A DNA stretch of 38,381 bases, taken from a virus. Below the pieces are notes generated by a model, which searched no databases, was not told the origin of the DNA, and saw nothing but the letters and a program-made list of their open reading frames with translations. Positions 6,212-16,055 of the stretch are shown one piece after another; position 1 is the first letter of the stretch; every line of letters begins with the position of its first letter. Position numbers and translations under genes: made by a program. The stretch lies in the IMG/VR virus record IMGVR_UViG_3300032331_001568, positions 1 through 38,381 of that record; one strand, 5' to 3'.

Positions 6212-6478
6212 ATGGCAAAAGTGCAGAAAAAAACATCAGATACCCCTAAACCAAAAGTAGATGCACCAGACCCAATTCAAGGACCACCAGGAAAAGGTCA
6301 GTACACAATGCGTTATATGGATAAAGGTCAATGGCGCGAATCATTAAGCGGAAAAAAAGATGCCAATGGTGCTGGTGCTGGTCGTGGTGGAATGACATAC
6401 ACCGAAAGCGGAAGTGCTAGTGCCGCTATGCGTGAACTTATGGGTCGTGGTGGCGGTCTTCGCAACCAAGGTAAATAA
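6212..6478 (+). CDS. Small Gly-rich basic protein
   Basis: An 88-residue protein with a Lys-rich N-terminus (MAKVQKKTSDTPKPKVDAPD), a Gly-rich centre and a short helical end. TAGGAG (6202-6207) serves as ribosome-binding site before ATG 6212. It lies between terminase and portal, where a small head-assembly or virion accessory protein is expected; the low-complexity sequence gives no direct function. Confidence 0.65.
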   Translation: MAKVQKKTSDTPKPKVDAPDPIQGPPGKGQYTMRYMDKGQWRESLSGKKDANGAGAGRGGMTYTESGSASAAMRELMGRGGGLRNQGK

Positions 6479-6482
6479 TTAA

Positions 6483-8243
6483 TTGCTTACCACTGAAGAA
6501 ATCGTTGCTCTCTATGAGCAGAGGCGCAGAGCGCAGGGTCCTTTGCAGGAACAAATGCGCCGTGTACGCGACCTCGCTAACGGTGATGTGATCGTTCCAC
6601 TAAACGAACTAGATAAGAATGCTAAAGCATCTGTAGCAAACCTTTTAGTGCAGGGCTTGGATCAAATGTCGATGCGTGTCGCATCAACAATGCCAACCCC
6701 ATACTTCCCGCCAGTTAAAGAAGGCTCAGACCGTTCAAAGTCCACAGCCAAAATGCGTAAACGGGCGATGATGTCAATTTGGGATCACAACCGTATGCAA
6801 ATGAAAATGCGTCGCCGCGCACGTCACCTTCTTGGCTACTCACAGTCTGCGGTTGTACTTAAACCTGACTTCAAAACTTTGATGCCAGTGTGGACTGTAC
6901 GCAACCCACTAGACACCTATCCTGCATTCACTGATGACCCAGACAACCCAGTTCCAGATAACTGCATCTTTACTTACAAAGCCACAGCCGCCTACCTGTT
7001 ACAAAATTATGGTGATTTAGTTATTGGTAAATTACGTATGGGCAAAGTTGATGGCTCAACCAAATACACAATGCTCGAATATGTGTCACCAGAGTGCATC
7101 CATTTGGTTGTTCTTGGTGCAGAAGACAACCCAACCCTAAACGCATCAGAACGTGCCGGTATTGAAGCACTCACCATTGAGTACATTCCCAACCGCACCA
7201 ACATGCCATTGGCTGTTGTAGCAAACCGCATTACCCTAGACAAGCCTCGCGGCCAGTTTGACGGTGTGATGGGCATGTACTACACACGCGCCCGACTACA
7301 AGCATTAACCGAAATCGCTATCGAGCGAGGCATTTTCCCTGAAGAATATCTGATTGCACGACCAGGCGAAAACCCTGAAATCATGCAAGTAGCCAACGGC
7401 AAACAAGGACAGTTGGGTATTGTCAAAGGTGGCGACATTCAACAGTTGCAACTTAACCCAGGCTATAAGACCGATACCGCATTAGATCGATTGGAGCGTC
7501 AAGAACGGTTAGAGGGTGCAATCCCTGCCGAGTTTGGTGGCGAATCAGGATCAAACATTCGCACAGGTCGTCGCGGCGAATCAGTCCTATCAGCAACCGT
7601 AGATTTCCGTGTTCAAGAAGCACAAGCAACCTTTGAACAATCACTGTTCGCAGAAGACAAGATCGCTATTGCAATCGAAAAAGCGTATTGGGGTAATCAA
7701 ACAAAAACTTTTTATATGTCATCTAAACAAACTGTTGGCATGGAAACATATCAGCCAAACAAGATTTGGCAAACCGATTTCCACTATGTCGCATACTCGG
7801 CAGCAGGATCAGATGTAAACAGTTTGATCGTAGGTTTAGGTCAGCGGCTCGGAACGGGCTTAATGAGTAAAGAATCAGCGCGTGAAGCGGACCCACTCAT
7901 ATCCGACCCTGACCTAGAACATGACCGCATCATCGCAGAAGGAGTGGAATCTGCCCTACTATCATCCATACAACAGCAGGCTGCGAATCCTGAAGGCCCG
8001 TATCAGCCAGAAGATTTGGCATACCTCACCAAACTCGTCGTCGAACAAGACGTACCCCTATTCGACGCTGTTAAACGGACAGACCAAAGAGCCAAAGACC
8101 GTCAAGCAGCACAAGCACCAGCAGGCGCACCAGAAACAATGCCAGGACTAGCGATGCCAGGAATGGGTGCGCAACAACCTGCCGCACCACCAGCAGGACC
8201 AGGTGGCATAGAAGGATTGTTAGCACAACTAGGGGGTAGATAA
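6483..8243 (+). CDS. Portal protein
   Basis: A 586-residue protein in the position and size of a portal. The N-terminal helices (EEIVALYEQRRR..., then LLVQGLDQMSMRVASTM) match the opening of the SPP1/HK97-type portal fold, and an internal helix-rich region (about 260-420) is followed by a Pro/Ala/Gly-rich tail (530-586) common in portals. It forms the dodecameric DNA channel at the head vertex. The start is an unusual TTG directly after a stop codon, with AAGG about 11 bases upstream; no ATG or GTG precedes the conserved helices. Confidence 0.85.
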   Translation: MLTTEEIVALYEQRRRAQGPLQEQMRRVRDLANGDVIVPLNELDKNAKASVANLLVQGLDQMSMRVASTMPTPYFPPVKEGSDRSKSTAKMRKRAMMSIWDHNRMQMKMRRRARHLLGYSQSAVVLKPDFKTLMPVWTVRNPLDTYPAFTDDPDNPVPDNCIFTYKATAAYLLQNYGDLVIGKLRMGKVDGSTKYTMLEYVSPECIHLVVLGAEDNPTLNASERAGIEALTIEYIPNRTNMPLAVVANRITLDKPRGQFDGVMGMYYTRARLQALTEIAIERGIFPEEYLIARPGENPEIMQVANGKQGQLGIVKGGDIQQLQLNPGYKTDTALDRLERQERLEGAIPAEFGGESGSNIRTGRRGESVLSATVDFRVQEAQATFEQSLFAEDKIAIAIEKAYWGNQTKTFYMSSKQTVGMETYQPNKIWQTDFHYVAYSAAGSDVNSLIVGLGQRLGTGLMSKESAREADPLISDPDLEHDRIIAEGVESALLSSIQQQAANPEGPYQPEDLAYLTKLVVEQDVPLFDAVKRTDQRAKDRQAAQAPAGAPETMPGLAMPGMGAQQPAAPPAGPGGIEGLLAQLGGR

Positions 8244-8611
8244 TGGCTGCATACGCTCAACGAACTGATTTGAACTCATCTGCGATGACACCACAATACG
8301 GTGGCATCAAAGCGTTGGCTGACGCGCAACGGGCTGTACCAATGGGACCATCGCCAACCAATGCTGCACCACCGATACAACGCCCAATGCCAGGAGAACT
8401 GGGTTCGCTTACACGCCCAACCGAAAGCCCGAATGAACCGATTACAGCAGGAGCAGATTTTGGCCCTGGACCAAATTCTTTGGCCGCTGGTATCCCCATC
8501 CCACGTTCTTCAAACATGATGGCAATGGATGAACTTCGTTCGATTGCCAAAATGTATGCGTCAGACGATTTGCTTGATTTATTGGATGCGTATGGGAACG
8601 ATGTTCAGTGA
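8243..8611 (+). CDS. Hypothetical head-region protein (122 aa)
   Basis: A 122-residue protein, Pro-rich and apparently disordered through residue 90, then a short amphipathic helix (MDELRSIAKMYASDDLLDLLDAY, residues 92-117). The ATG overlaps the portal stop (TAATG) and a strong AGGGGGT site lies upstream. A disordered body with a terminal helix fits a portal- or scaffold-binding adaptor, but that is inference from shape and place. Confidence 0.65.
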   Translation: MAAYAQRTDLNSSAMTPQYGGIKALADAQRAVPMGPSPTNAAPPIQRPMPGELGSLTRPTESPNEPITAGADFGPGPNSLAAGIPIPRSSNMMAMDELRSIAKMYASDDLLDLLDAYGNDVQ

Positions 8612-11600
8612 AACTTGGTCAACAGATTCCCGCAATAAACATTCTTAACGAAACAAACAAACCTACAATCGCACCCGCTCCTGCGGCGATGACACCACAA
8701 CAACTGCAAAAACTTAGCGAAATCAAAACCCGTGCAGGATGGCTTTCCCCAAGCGAAGTAACATCGTTGGCTAAAGGAAACGCCACAACCCAAGCCATAG
8801 ATGCTGTGGCAACTATGAAAGCAAAACAAATTGTTGACGGACAAGGATCAAACGAACCTGGAGGCAATTGGATTCAACGCAACGTGTACGATAAAATTAA
8901 AGCAACAACGCGGTATACGTTTGCTGGATTAAATTTCATTCCCGAATTTGTGCAAGGTGGTGTTGCTCAATTTTTTGACAAAAATACAGATGTCAACGGA
9001 GCAATCATTTCTACAACATTGGGTTCTATGTTGGCAAACCCAGAATTACAAGGTGAAGGATTTTTTGCTGGCGACAAACTCATGGAAAAACAAGCCGAAC
9101 GTGCGCGTCGCTACCGTGGGACAGTGAACGGTTCGGCGTGGACTGTTGGCCGTGGTGCAGCAAATCTGGTATTCAAACCCAAATCGTTTTGGTACAACGT
9201 GATGTCCGGTGTGTTGGATGCGGCGGTGATGATCAAAGCCGATCCAACAGGTCCGATCACCAAAGGTGTCAAATTGGCAACTGCTGGTCCGAGCAAAGTT
9301 CCACGTTTATCTGTTGCTGCTTTGACAGCATTACGCGAAGAACTTGCTTCTGGAATTGGTTTAACTAAAGGTCTTGCCGAATACGGTTTAGACGGAACAG
9401 CATACGACACGTTTTCTCGGACCAATCGCCGTTTTGTAACACTGATTGATCGCCTTACTGGAGAAAAAAGTGCTGCCCGAATAGCAGAAGACATCTTTGA
9501 CCACAAACTTCCCAACGAGGTTGTGAACGCTTTGGCTGACGCAAACGATCCCGAAGTGGTACGAGCAATCCTTGCTACTGGTTGGGGTATTTCGGATCAG
9601 GCATTACCACAAGATATTCGCGATATTCAAAAAACTTTGTTAGGTTCACGTACGGTTATGGGAACCGCTATAGGTGACATCATGCACGAACGCATGCCAA
9701 TGATTGACGGTATTCGCAAGTCGCGATATTTCACTACTATGGCAAAAGGTTTGGTTGTTGTTAACGGTGACACCAACGACAACCGTAAAGCAGTAAAAAC
9801 AATTGTTTCATATTTGCGCACAGCCGGCGTAGACGCTGACAAAGTTGACGAAATAGCAAACATGGCGATGCGATCATTTGTTCCGTCTGGGTCTGATGCT
9901 GCCCGCAAGTCAACAATGGAAGTTTTTGAAGGCACACTAAAATCCGTAATGAAACAAGACGGAGTGACCGACGAAGTGATAAACGAATTGTTCACCAGGT
10001 CACGAAGCGGCATAGAAAAAGCCCGCATCTATCTTCAGAACAGGGCAGGGCAGGCAACAGACAACGGATATCACACATGGTTAATGAACAAAGACCGTGG
10101 TTTCATCCCAGAACAACAACTTGAATTGATGTTGTCCGAGTTGGGTTATCGAAATGGCGACCAAATGGCGTTTACTTCACCAACTGAATTAGTGGAAATG
10201 TTGGATCGTGTTCAGGTGTTGCCGGATTTGCGTGATGTTCGACGTATCACAAGAAACAAACTGTTCCGCGACGTATTAGGCCAACAGGATGTTGTCGGCA
10301 AGATTCCGTTGGCGGCAAAACGCGGGAAAAGACTTGTCACCACTATTACGGATCAAGCAGAATTTGATCGTTTAAGCAGAGAATTGATCCAGTTGCGTAA
10401 AGCACCAAACAAAACAGAAGAGATGTTTAACAAGATAGAAGAACTGCTATCTAAGCAAAACTCGTTGAAAGTTAAAGAATTAAAAAAAGTTATCACCCCA
10501 GAACAACGTGGTGCCATAAACGCAATTGACTATGTGCAAAACCAGTTGTGGAAACCTTTGGCTTTGGCAACAGGTGGATATGTTGTACGTAACTCTCTTG
10601 ACGCACAGGTTCGTATGGCATTCAGTGAATTGCCAAGTTTGATTACGCACCCAATGCAATACATTGGTCTTGTTACTGGCACATCAAAAAAGATGAGTCT
10701 AAAATTTGAAAACCTAGCCGCGCTTGGCACAACAGCAAGCCAAGAAACGATTAGCAAACTTGGAACCCAAATTGACGAACTAAGAGGAATCACAAATCGA
10801 ACAGCAAAACAGGAAGCAAAACTAGCCAAACTTGTAGGAAAACAAGACGAAATGATGCTCACCAACGAAGGTTTGCTGGATGAAGGTCTACAAGATTTGG
10901 CAAAAGAATTGGGTTTTGGTTTAGACAAACAAGGTCTTGGTGCGATGGACATTGACGACACCATGACCAAAACAGGTCACTTTGAAAACGTGTCCAGAGG
11001 CGATGCTGGTGGTGTTGCCCGCCACACTGACGCTGTAGCGCAAAATGGGTACAGAACATTTAATGATCCTTTCCGTCGAATGGCGGCACAAACCTTTGTC
11101 GAGTTTGGTGGGGTGTCGCAAGCATCACGCGATGCTGCGGCAAGTCGAATTGTCAATTTGATCAGAAGTAATCCAAAACTCAAAGAAGATGTTTTTGCGA
11201 TGCACCTCAAAGGCTTCCAAGTGACAAATGCCCGCACAGGGCTACGAAGCATGACTGGTGCTATTGATTTAGCCGCGTTGCCAGAAGATGAAATGGTTGC
11301 AGCATTATGGCAATATGCCCAAAGAATTTCTGTTGAAAATGCACAAACATTTACTGGTGGAGTTTACGAAGTCCAGTTTATGTATTCGTTTAATCGTGTG
11401 CCAAAAACCATTGGGAAAAAAATTGTTCCGTCGTTTGAAACAGAAGCGGGAACCTTGGTTGACGCAGAAGGCGGAATATTACGAGTTGGTTCAATCGTAG
11501 AAATTTCCGACAACGAAGTTGGTGTTGTAACAAGTTTTAAGGATTCTGTTTCAAGAGAAATGGTTATTGATCCGTACACTGGTGGCGTTGTTGAGGCAAC

Positions 11601-13608
11601 AGGTTACGGAGATGATGCTATTGCGATAGTGCAACCAGTTGAAAATGGTGATGCTTTTGGCAACGGCGAAGGCACACAAGCAGCACGTCGAATAATTGGC
11701 AACACGCCAGTTTATGATGAAACCACCAAACGTGGATTGCCTCAAACATTGAAGCGCGAAGTATCCCAGTTTGATCCAAAAGATTCGGGGAAAATCAAAT
11801 CTTTCCAAGATTCTATGGACACCAGCACTGAATGGTTTTTCAGCCACATTTACGGTACGGTCACACGCAAACTTGAACGATCACCAGTGTTTCGTGAATA
11901 CTATTACCAAGAAGTCAACGCTTTGGTTGATCGTCTTGATCCTGCCGAAGCACAAAAGTTTTTGTTGAAAGTAGAAAAATCAGCAAAAGACGCTGGCATG
12001 ACCCCAGAAAAATATGTTGGCGACAAAGAAATTATTGCCCGTATGCGAGCATCAACCAAAACTGCCGGCGATGTAACTATTAACGAATTAGACGAATTTG
12101 CCAAAGTTCAAGCAGTTACCAAGATGAAAGAACTTTTGTACGATGCCTCGGAACGAAGCAACTTGCAAGACGCATTACGGATTATTATGCCGTTTGCGCC
12201 AGCGTGGAAAGAAGTTGTCGGAACATACGCAGGTTTCCTAAAATCAGACCCAATTGGTGCAGCAAGAAATTTTCAACGAGTTTACAAAGGTGTTGGAAAC
12301 GCTGACCCAGACAACGATGGTCGAGGTTTCTTCTACAAAGACCCAACCACCGGCCAAACCATGTTTACGTTCCCAGGATCAGGAACTTTGGCTAAAGCGT
12401 TGACAGGTTTGGATGCCACCTTAGAGGCACCTGTGGCTCGTTTATCGCAAGGTATTCAGTCGTTCCCTGCGTTGGGTCCAATGGCACAAATTGCTGCGTC
12501 TAAACTAATCCCTGATGTCCCAGAAACAGATTTCATTGTTGGACTGTTGTTGCCGTATGGTCGCAAAGGCATTGGGGCGGTAGCACCACTTCCACCGTAT
12601 GCCACAAAACTTGCTGCTGCGTTCACAGCAAACGAAGATGACCTGACAGGGATCTACGCCAATACTTATATTGAAACGATGAGAGCCTTATCCGCTACGG
12701 GCGATTACGACATGTCTAGCAAAGACGACATTTTGCAACTACAAAAAGACGCAAAATTCAAGGCACGGATTTTGACTGCGTTTCGAGCAATCTCGCAATT
12801 TACCGGTCCAACAGCAGGAACAACAGAGTTCAAAATTGAAACTAAAGGCGGCGACCAATTTGTGTCGGCGTTGATTAAAGAGTTTTATGACATGCAGGCT
12901 GATCCTGCTATTGGATACGACAAAGCGTTGCCACAGTTTTTGGCTAAATACGGTGATGAAGTGGCACTGTATGTTGCGTCAAAAAGCCGATCAACTGTTG
13001 AAGGCCTAGAAGCAACGTCAGAGTTCCGTGAATGGGAATCAAAAAACAAAGACATTATTGCCGTATATCCAGAAGTGGCACGATACCTAGCACCGACTGG
13101 TTCCGAGTTCAATTTTGCTGTATATGACCGCCAACTTCGAGCCGGCGAACGAGTCAAGTTGACAGACAACCAAATTATTGAGTTGGCTCAAATCCGTATT
13201 GGTTCAGCAAATTTCCGTCATGCCCGCGAAATGGTTGGGCCATATCCTGACGCTAATGCCAAGGACATGTTGAAACAGTATCGAACATATTTGTCTAAGA
13301 AGTATCCTGGGTTCCCCGCTGTCGCAGAGTTCCAGGTTGGTAAGTATTACAACGACATTATTGATTTGAAAGAACTGGTGTTTGATAAGCGTGTTCAACC
13401 TGATGGTACTGTTGAGTCTATTAAACAGTATTTGCTGGCACGTGAACAGGCTATTGCTGCTTCGGGTGTTTCTGAGCAAGGTTTCCGTTCTGCAAAATCT
13501 GCGGAAGGGTTGCGGGATCAGTTGGCTAGTATTGGTTTAGCATTATCTCAGCGTGAGCCTAATTTTGCTCGTATTTATGATCGTCTATTAGCATCGGAAG
13601 TTGAATAG
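8608..13608 (+). CDS. Giant virion protein, likely ejected internal protein
   Basis: At 1666 residues this is the largest gene in the window. The GTG start overlaps the previous stop (GTGA). The sequence is mostly alpha-helical without transmembrane tape-measure features. Recognisable stretches include WKPLALATGGYVVRNSLDAQ (about 630-650) and, near 1190-1290, an aromatic/Pro-rich segment with MPFAPAWKE, GRGFFYKD and FPGSG; the same arrangement occurs in large structural proteins of other actinophages. Between portal and capsid of a phage with no tape measure, an internal-core or DNA-ejection protein is the best guess. No lysozyme or polymerase motif was found. Confidence 0.7.
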   Translation: MKLGQQIPAINILNETNKPTIAPAPAAMTPQQLQKLSEIKTRAGWLSPSEVTSLAKGNATTQAIDAVATMKAKQIVDGQGSNEPGGNWIQRNVYDKIKATTRYTFAGLNFIPEFVQGGVAQFFDKNTDVNGAIISTTLGSMLANPELQGEGFFAGDKLMEKQAERARRYRGTVNGSAWTVGRGAANLVFKPKSFWYNVMSGVLDAAVMIKADPTGPITKGVKLATAGPSKVPRLSVAALTALREELASGIGLTKGLAEYGLDGTAYDTFSRTNRRFVTLIDRLTGEKSAARIAEDIFDHKLPNEVVNALADANDPEVVRAILATGWGISDQALPQDIRDIQKTLLGSRTVMGTAIGDIMHERMPMIDGIRKSRYFTTMAKGLVVVNGDTNDNRKAVKTIVSYLRTAGVDADKVDEIANMAMRSFVPSGSDAARKSTMEVFEGTLKSVMKQDGVTDEVINELFTRSRSGIEKARIYLQNRAGQATDNGYHTWLMNKDRGFIPEQQLELMLSELGYRNGDQMAFTSPTELVEMLDRVQVLPDLRDVRRITRNKLFRDVLGQQDVVGKIPLAAKRGKRLVTTITDQAEFDRLSRELIQLRKAPNKTEEMFNKIEELLSKQNSLKVKELKKVITPEQRGAINAIDYVQNQLWKPLALATGGYVVRNSLDAQVRMAFSELPSLITHPMQYIGLVTGTSKKMSLKFENLAALGTTASQETISKLGTQIDELRGITNRTAKQEAKLAKLVGKQDEMMLTNEGLLDEGLQDLAKELGFGLDKQGLGAMDIDDTMTKTGHFENVSRGDAGGVARHTDAVAQNGYRTFNDPFRRMAAQTFVEFGGVSQASRDAAASRIVNLIRSNPKLKEDVFAMHLKGFQVTNARTGLRSMTGAIDLAALPEDEMVAALWQYAQRISVENAQTFTGGVYEVQFMYSFNRVPKTIGKKIVPSFETEAGTLVDAEGGILRVGSIVEISDNEVGVVTSFKDSVSREMVIDPYTGGVVEATGYGDDAIAIVQPVENGDAFGNGEGTQAARRIIGNTPVYDETTKRGLPQTLKREVSQFDPKDSGKIKSFQDSMDTSTEWFFSHIYGTVTRKLERSPVFREYYYQEVNALVDRLDPAEAQKFLLKVEKSAKDAGMTPEKYVGDKEIIARMRASTKTAGDVTINELDEFAKVQAVTKMKELLYDASERSNLQDALRIIMPFAPAWKEVVGTYAGFLKSDPIGAARNFQRVYKGVGNADPDNDGRGFFYKDPTTGQTMFTFPGSGTLAKALTGLDATLEAPVARLSQGIQSFPALGPMAQIAASKLIPDVPETDFIVGLLLPYGRKGIGAVAPLPPYATKLAAAFTANEDDLTGIYANTYIETMRALSATGDYDMSSKDDILQLQKDAKFKARILTAFRAISQFTGPTAGTTEFKIETKGGDQFVSALIKEFYDMQADPAIGYDKALPQFLAKYGDEVALYVASKSRSTVEGLEATSEFREWESKNKDIIAVYPEVARYLAPTGSEFNFAVYDRQLRAGERVKLTDNQIIELAQIRIGSANFRHAREMVGPYPDANAKDMLKQYRTYLSKKYPGFPAVAEFQVGKYYNDIIDLKELVFDKRVQPDGTVESIKQYLLAREQAIAASGVSEQGFRSAKSAEGLRDQLASIGLALSQREPNFARIYDRLLASEVE

Positions 13609-13610
13609 TT

Positions 13611-14381
13611 ATGCCAAACACGCCAGTTGAAACAGTTGATCCTAACGCTGGATACGATACTGGTTTCACTTTTTCCACTCCTGTCCAAACCGATTACGAA
13701 TTGCGTTACCGCCCTGTTTACGGTTTTGGTGAAAATATTGTTGAAACCGAAAAGGCGACACTTAAAAAACAGTTTAGAAAAACTGGTTCACCAGGCGACC
13801 CTCGCGCCGGCTCGTTGTATAAGGGGGCGTACCTTGTCGACGACAGAGGGCTGATTGCCCGTAAACCGTACGATCCAAACAAAGATGTTGAAGGTGAACT
13901 GTATGCGATGGATGACGCAACGCGGGCAACAGTTCAATCGTTGCTATATTCGAGAGGTTTTTATGGTTCGTCTAAACCATCCAGAACAGGAACGATGTCT
14001 GCTGACAGAACAGCATTCAAAGAGTTTTTGAACTACGCCAACAGCGAAGGCTATACGTGGAAACCCTTGTTGGCTAAAGTGTCCTCAATGCCAATGGTCC
14101 AAGGTGCGAGTGGTGGGTCTAAGTATCGTGTTTCTGCACCGGAAGATATTACCGAGTATTTGCGTCAGGCTTCGTTGGAAAAGTTGGGTCGCACAATGTC
14201 TAAAGAAGATGTTGACAAGGCGATTGCTGCCATTCAGCAAACTGAGCGTACGAAGGGTCCTGATGCTCCTGCGATGCAGGTGGCTGCCGCACAGCAGGTT
14301 TCTGCTGCTGATCCCGACCGTGAGAAATCTGTTCGATTCCGTCGTGGGATTGATATTGCTATGAATTTATTGGGAGGCTGA
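13611..14381 (+). CDS. Structural/ejection protein (256 aa)
   Basis: A 256-residue protein starting two bases after the previous stop (junction TAGTTATG, which recurs at 16051 and 19601). Residues 100-165 contain LYSRGFYG and DRTAFKEFLNYANSEGYTWKPLL, like the small repeat-type domains of phage virion proteins that resemble peptidoglycan-binding folds. Residues 185-225 (DITEYLRQASLEKLGRTMSK) match a short helical segment common in internal virion proteins. It probably works with the 1666-residue protein upstream; there is no catalytic motif. Confidence 0.65.
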   Translation: MPNTPVETVDPNAGYDTGFTFSTPVQTDYELRYRPVYGFGENIVETEKATLKKQFRKTGSPGDPRAGSLYKGAYLVDDRGLIARKPYDPNKDVEGELYAMDDATRATVQSLLYSRGFYGSSKPSRTGTMSADRTAFKEFLNYANSEGYTWKPLLAKVSSMPMVQGASGGSKYRVSAPEDITEYLRQASLEKLGRTMSKEDVDKAIAAIQQTERTKGPDAPAMQVAAAQQVSAADPDREKSVRFRRGIDIAMNLLGG

Positions 14382-14382
14382 T

Positions 14383-16053
14383 ATGGCACCACGTGAAGTT
14401 TCTGAACCAAATACAACAACGGAAATTGGCCCTCTCCGTAGTGCCGCAAAGCAGGTGCGCGATGACCTTAAAAAAGCGTTGGGTCAAGAAGGTTTAAGTG
14501 ACGCAGAGTATGCGGCCGTACAAAAACAATATGAGGCCGCCAAAAAACAATACAACTTGTTGGATGATTTGTATGGAAAAGCAAAAGACAAAGAAAGTAA
14601 ACTTGGGCGTGAATTAAAACTTAAACAAAACGCTGACGAAGAAGCAAAACGTATTATTGGTATTGCTGAACAAAAAGCAATTGATAGAGCAAAAGATTTT
14701 TCTGATGATCCTAACAATCAAAATAAAAAAGGTTTGCGCGATACCGCATATTTGGAATTAAACAAGTTATACGGTCAGGCAGATGCGAAGTCTATTAAAG
14801 TTAACCGCATTATTGCCCCAATTCAGGGTGGTGGTTTTGGTTTGGTAACTCCTGCGGCTGCAACTCCTGCTTCAGAAACGGTTGTGGCGGCAACTAGTGG
14901 CGGCAACGTTGGCGGTCGTGTACTGACTGAAGCCGAATCGGTTGCTCTTGCTACGGGTCGGAAACTCCCCGCATCAACGACCAAGGATGAACCAACTCCA
15001 GGGGCAGGTGGAACTACCAATGTCAAAAATTTGGCGGCAGATCAAAAGACATTTGTTAACGCACAAATAGTTGCACGCAAACTTAAAGACACACCAGCAA
15101 ACCGTAAACTGCTGCGAACCGAATATCAGCAAACCGCTAAACCAGCCGACGACATGGCATGGATGGAAATATTCCGCCAAGACTATCCGGCATATTCGGA
15201 TTGGACCACATCAGCCGTTACAGAACATTTTGGTCAAGACTTTATTGACATTCTAAACACTGTTGCCCAAGGAACCATTGAATACTCCGATGAAGAATTA
15301 AAAGCGTTACTTAGAAACACCAAATACTTTACTGATATTACCGACAAACAGTATTCGTTTGATACTCAACGTAAGGGTCTACAAGACGACCTAGTGGCCA
15401 CTGCTCGCAGAGCAATCATCACAGACTATGCGGATGTTGGTTTGTCTGAAACCGATCTGGCCGACCTGTCAAAGACGGTTGCTCGATCAGGTTTAACTGG
15501 CACAGGACTGAAACAGGCTGTGTACCAGTATGCGTTCCGTCGTGCTGCTGCTGCCCCTACAGCGACAGATACGAAGATGGTGGCCAACGTGTTGCAGGGT
15601 GCTGATGCTGATGCGATCCGCCAGTCCGCCCGTGCGTACGGGTATGCGGTATCGGATACTGAGGTTCAGGCTGCTTTGACTGGTGGGATGTATAACGGTG
15701 TGGCTGTTTCTTCTGAGTCTATTTTGCAGAAAGCACAGAAAGCGGCAAAGGGTGCGTACGGTCATTTGTCGGATCAGATTGATTCTGGTTTGTCGTTGGA
15801 TGACATTTTTTCTAATTACAGGCGGTATGCGGCAAATATTTTGGAGTTGGATGAGTCACAAATAGATTTCACTAAAGACCCTAAGTGGCAATCTGCTTTT
15901 GGCACGAAAGAGTCTGGTCAGATGGGTTTAGGGGATTGGGTTACAAAGTTGAAATCTGATTCGCAGTTTGGTTATCAAAACACTAAGCAAGCTAACCAGG
16001 ATGCAAGCAGTCTTGCTTTAGCAATAGCCAAAGCATTTGGAAAGGTTAAATAG
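14383..16053 (+). CDS. Large helical structural/ejection protein (556 aa)
   Basis: A 556-residue protein with a long coiled-coil N-terminus (about 15-130, repeating Lys/Glu/Ala-rich heptads), a low-complexity Ala/Thr linker (140-215) and a globular helical C-terminal half ending ASSLALAIAKAFGKVK. The C-terminal part contains YRRYAANILELDESQIDF and KWQSAF, a pattern I associate with internal virion proteins of short-tailed actinophages. The order 1666/256/556/286 residues resembles the set of ejection proteins between portal and scaffold in other podoviruses; this is an analogy, not homology shown here. Confidence 0.65.
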   Translation: MAPREVSEPNTTTEIGPLRSAAKQVRDDLKKALGQEGLSDAEYAAVQKQYEAAKKQYNLLDDLYGKAKDKESKLGRELKLKQNADEEAKRIIGIAEQKAIDRAKDFSDDPNNQNKKGLRDTAYLELNKLYGQADAKSIKVNRIIAPIQGGGFGLVTPAAATPASETVVAATSGGNVGGRVLTEAESVALATGRKLPASTTKDEPTPGAGGTTNVKNLAADQKTFVNAQIVARKLKDTPANRKLLRTEYQQTAKPADDMAWMEIFRQDYPAYSDWTTSAVTEHFGQDFIDILNTVAQGTIEYSDEELKALLRNTKYFTDITDKQYSFDTQRKGLQDDLVATARRAIITDYADVGLSETDLADLSKTVARSGLTGTGLKQAVYQYAFRRAAAAPTATDTKMVANVLQGADADAIRQSARAYGYAVSDTEVQAALTGGMYNGVAVSSESILQKAQKAAKGAYGHLSDQIDSGLSLDDIFSNYRRYAANILELDESQIDFTKDPKWQSAFGTKESGQMGLGDWVTKLKSDSQFGYQNTKQANQDASSLALAIAKAFGKVK

Positions 16054-16055
16054 TT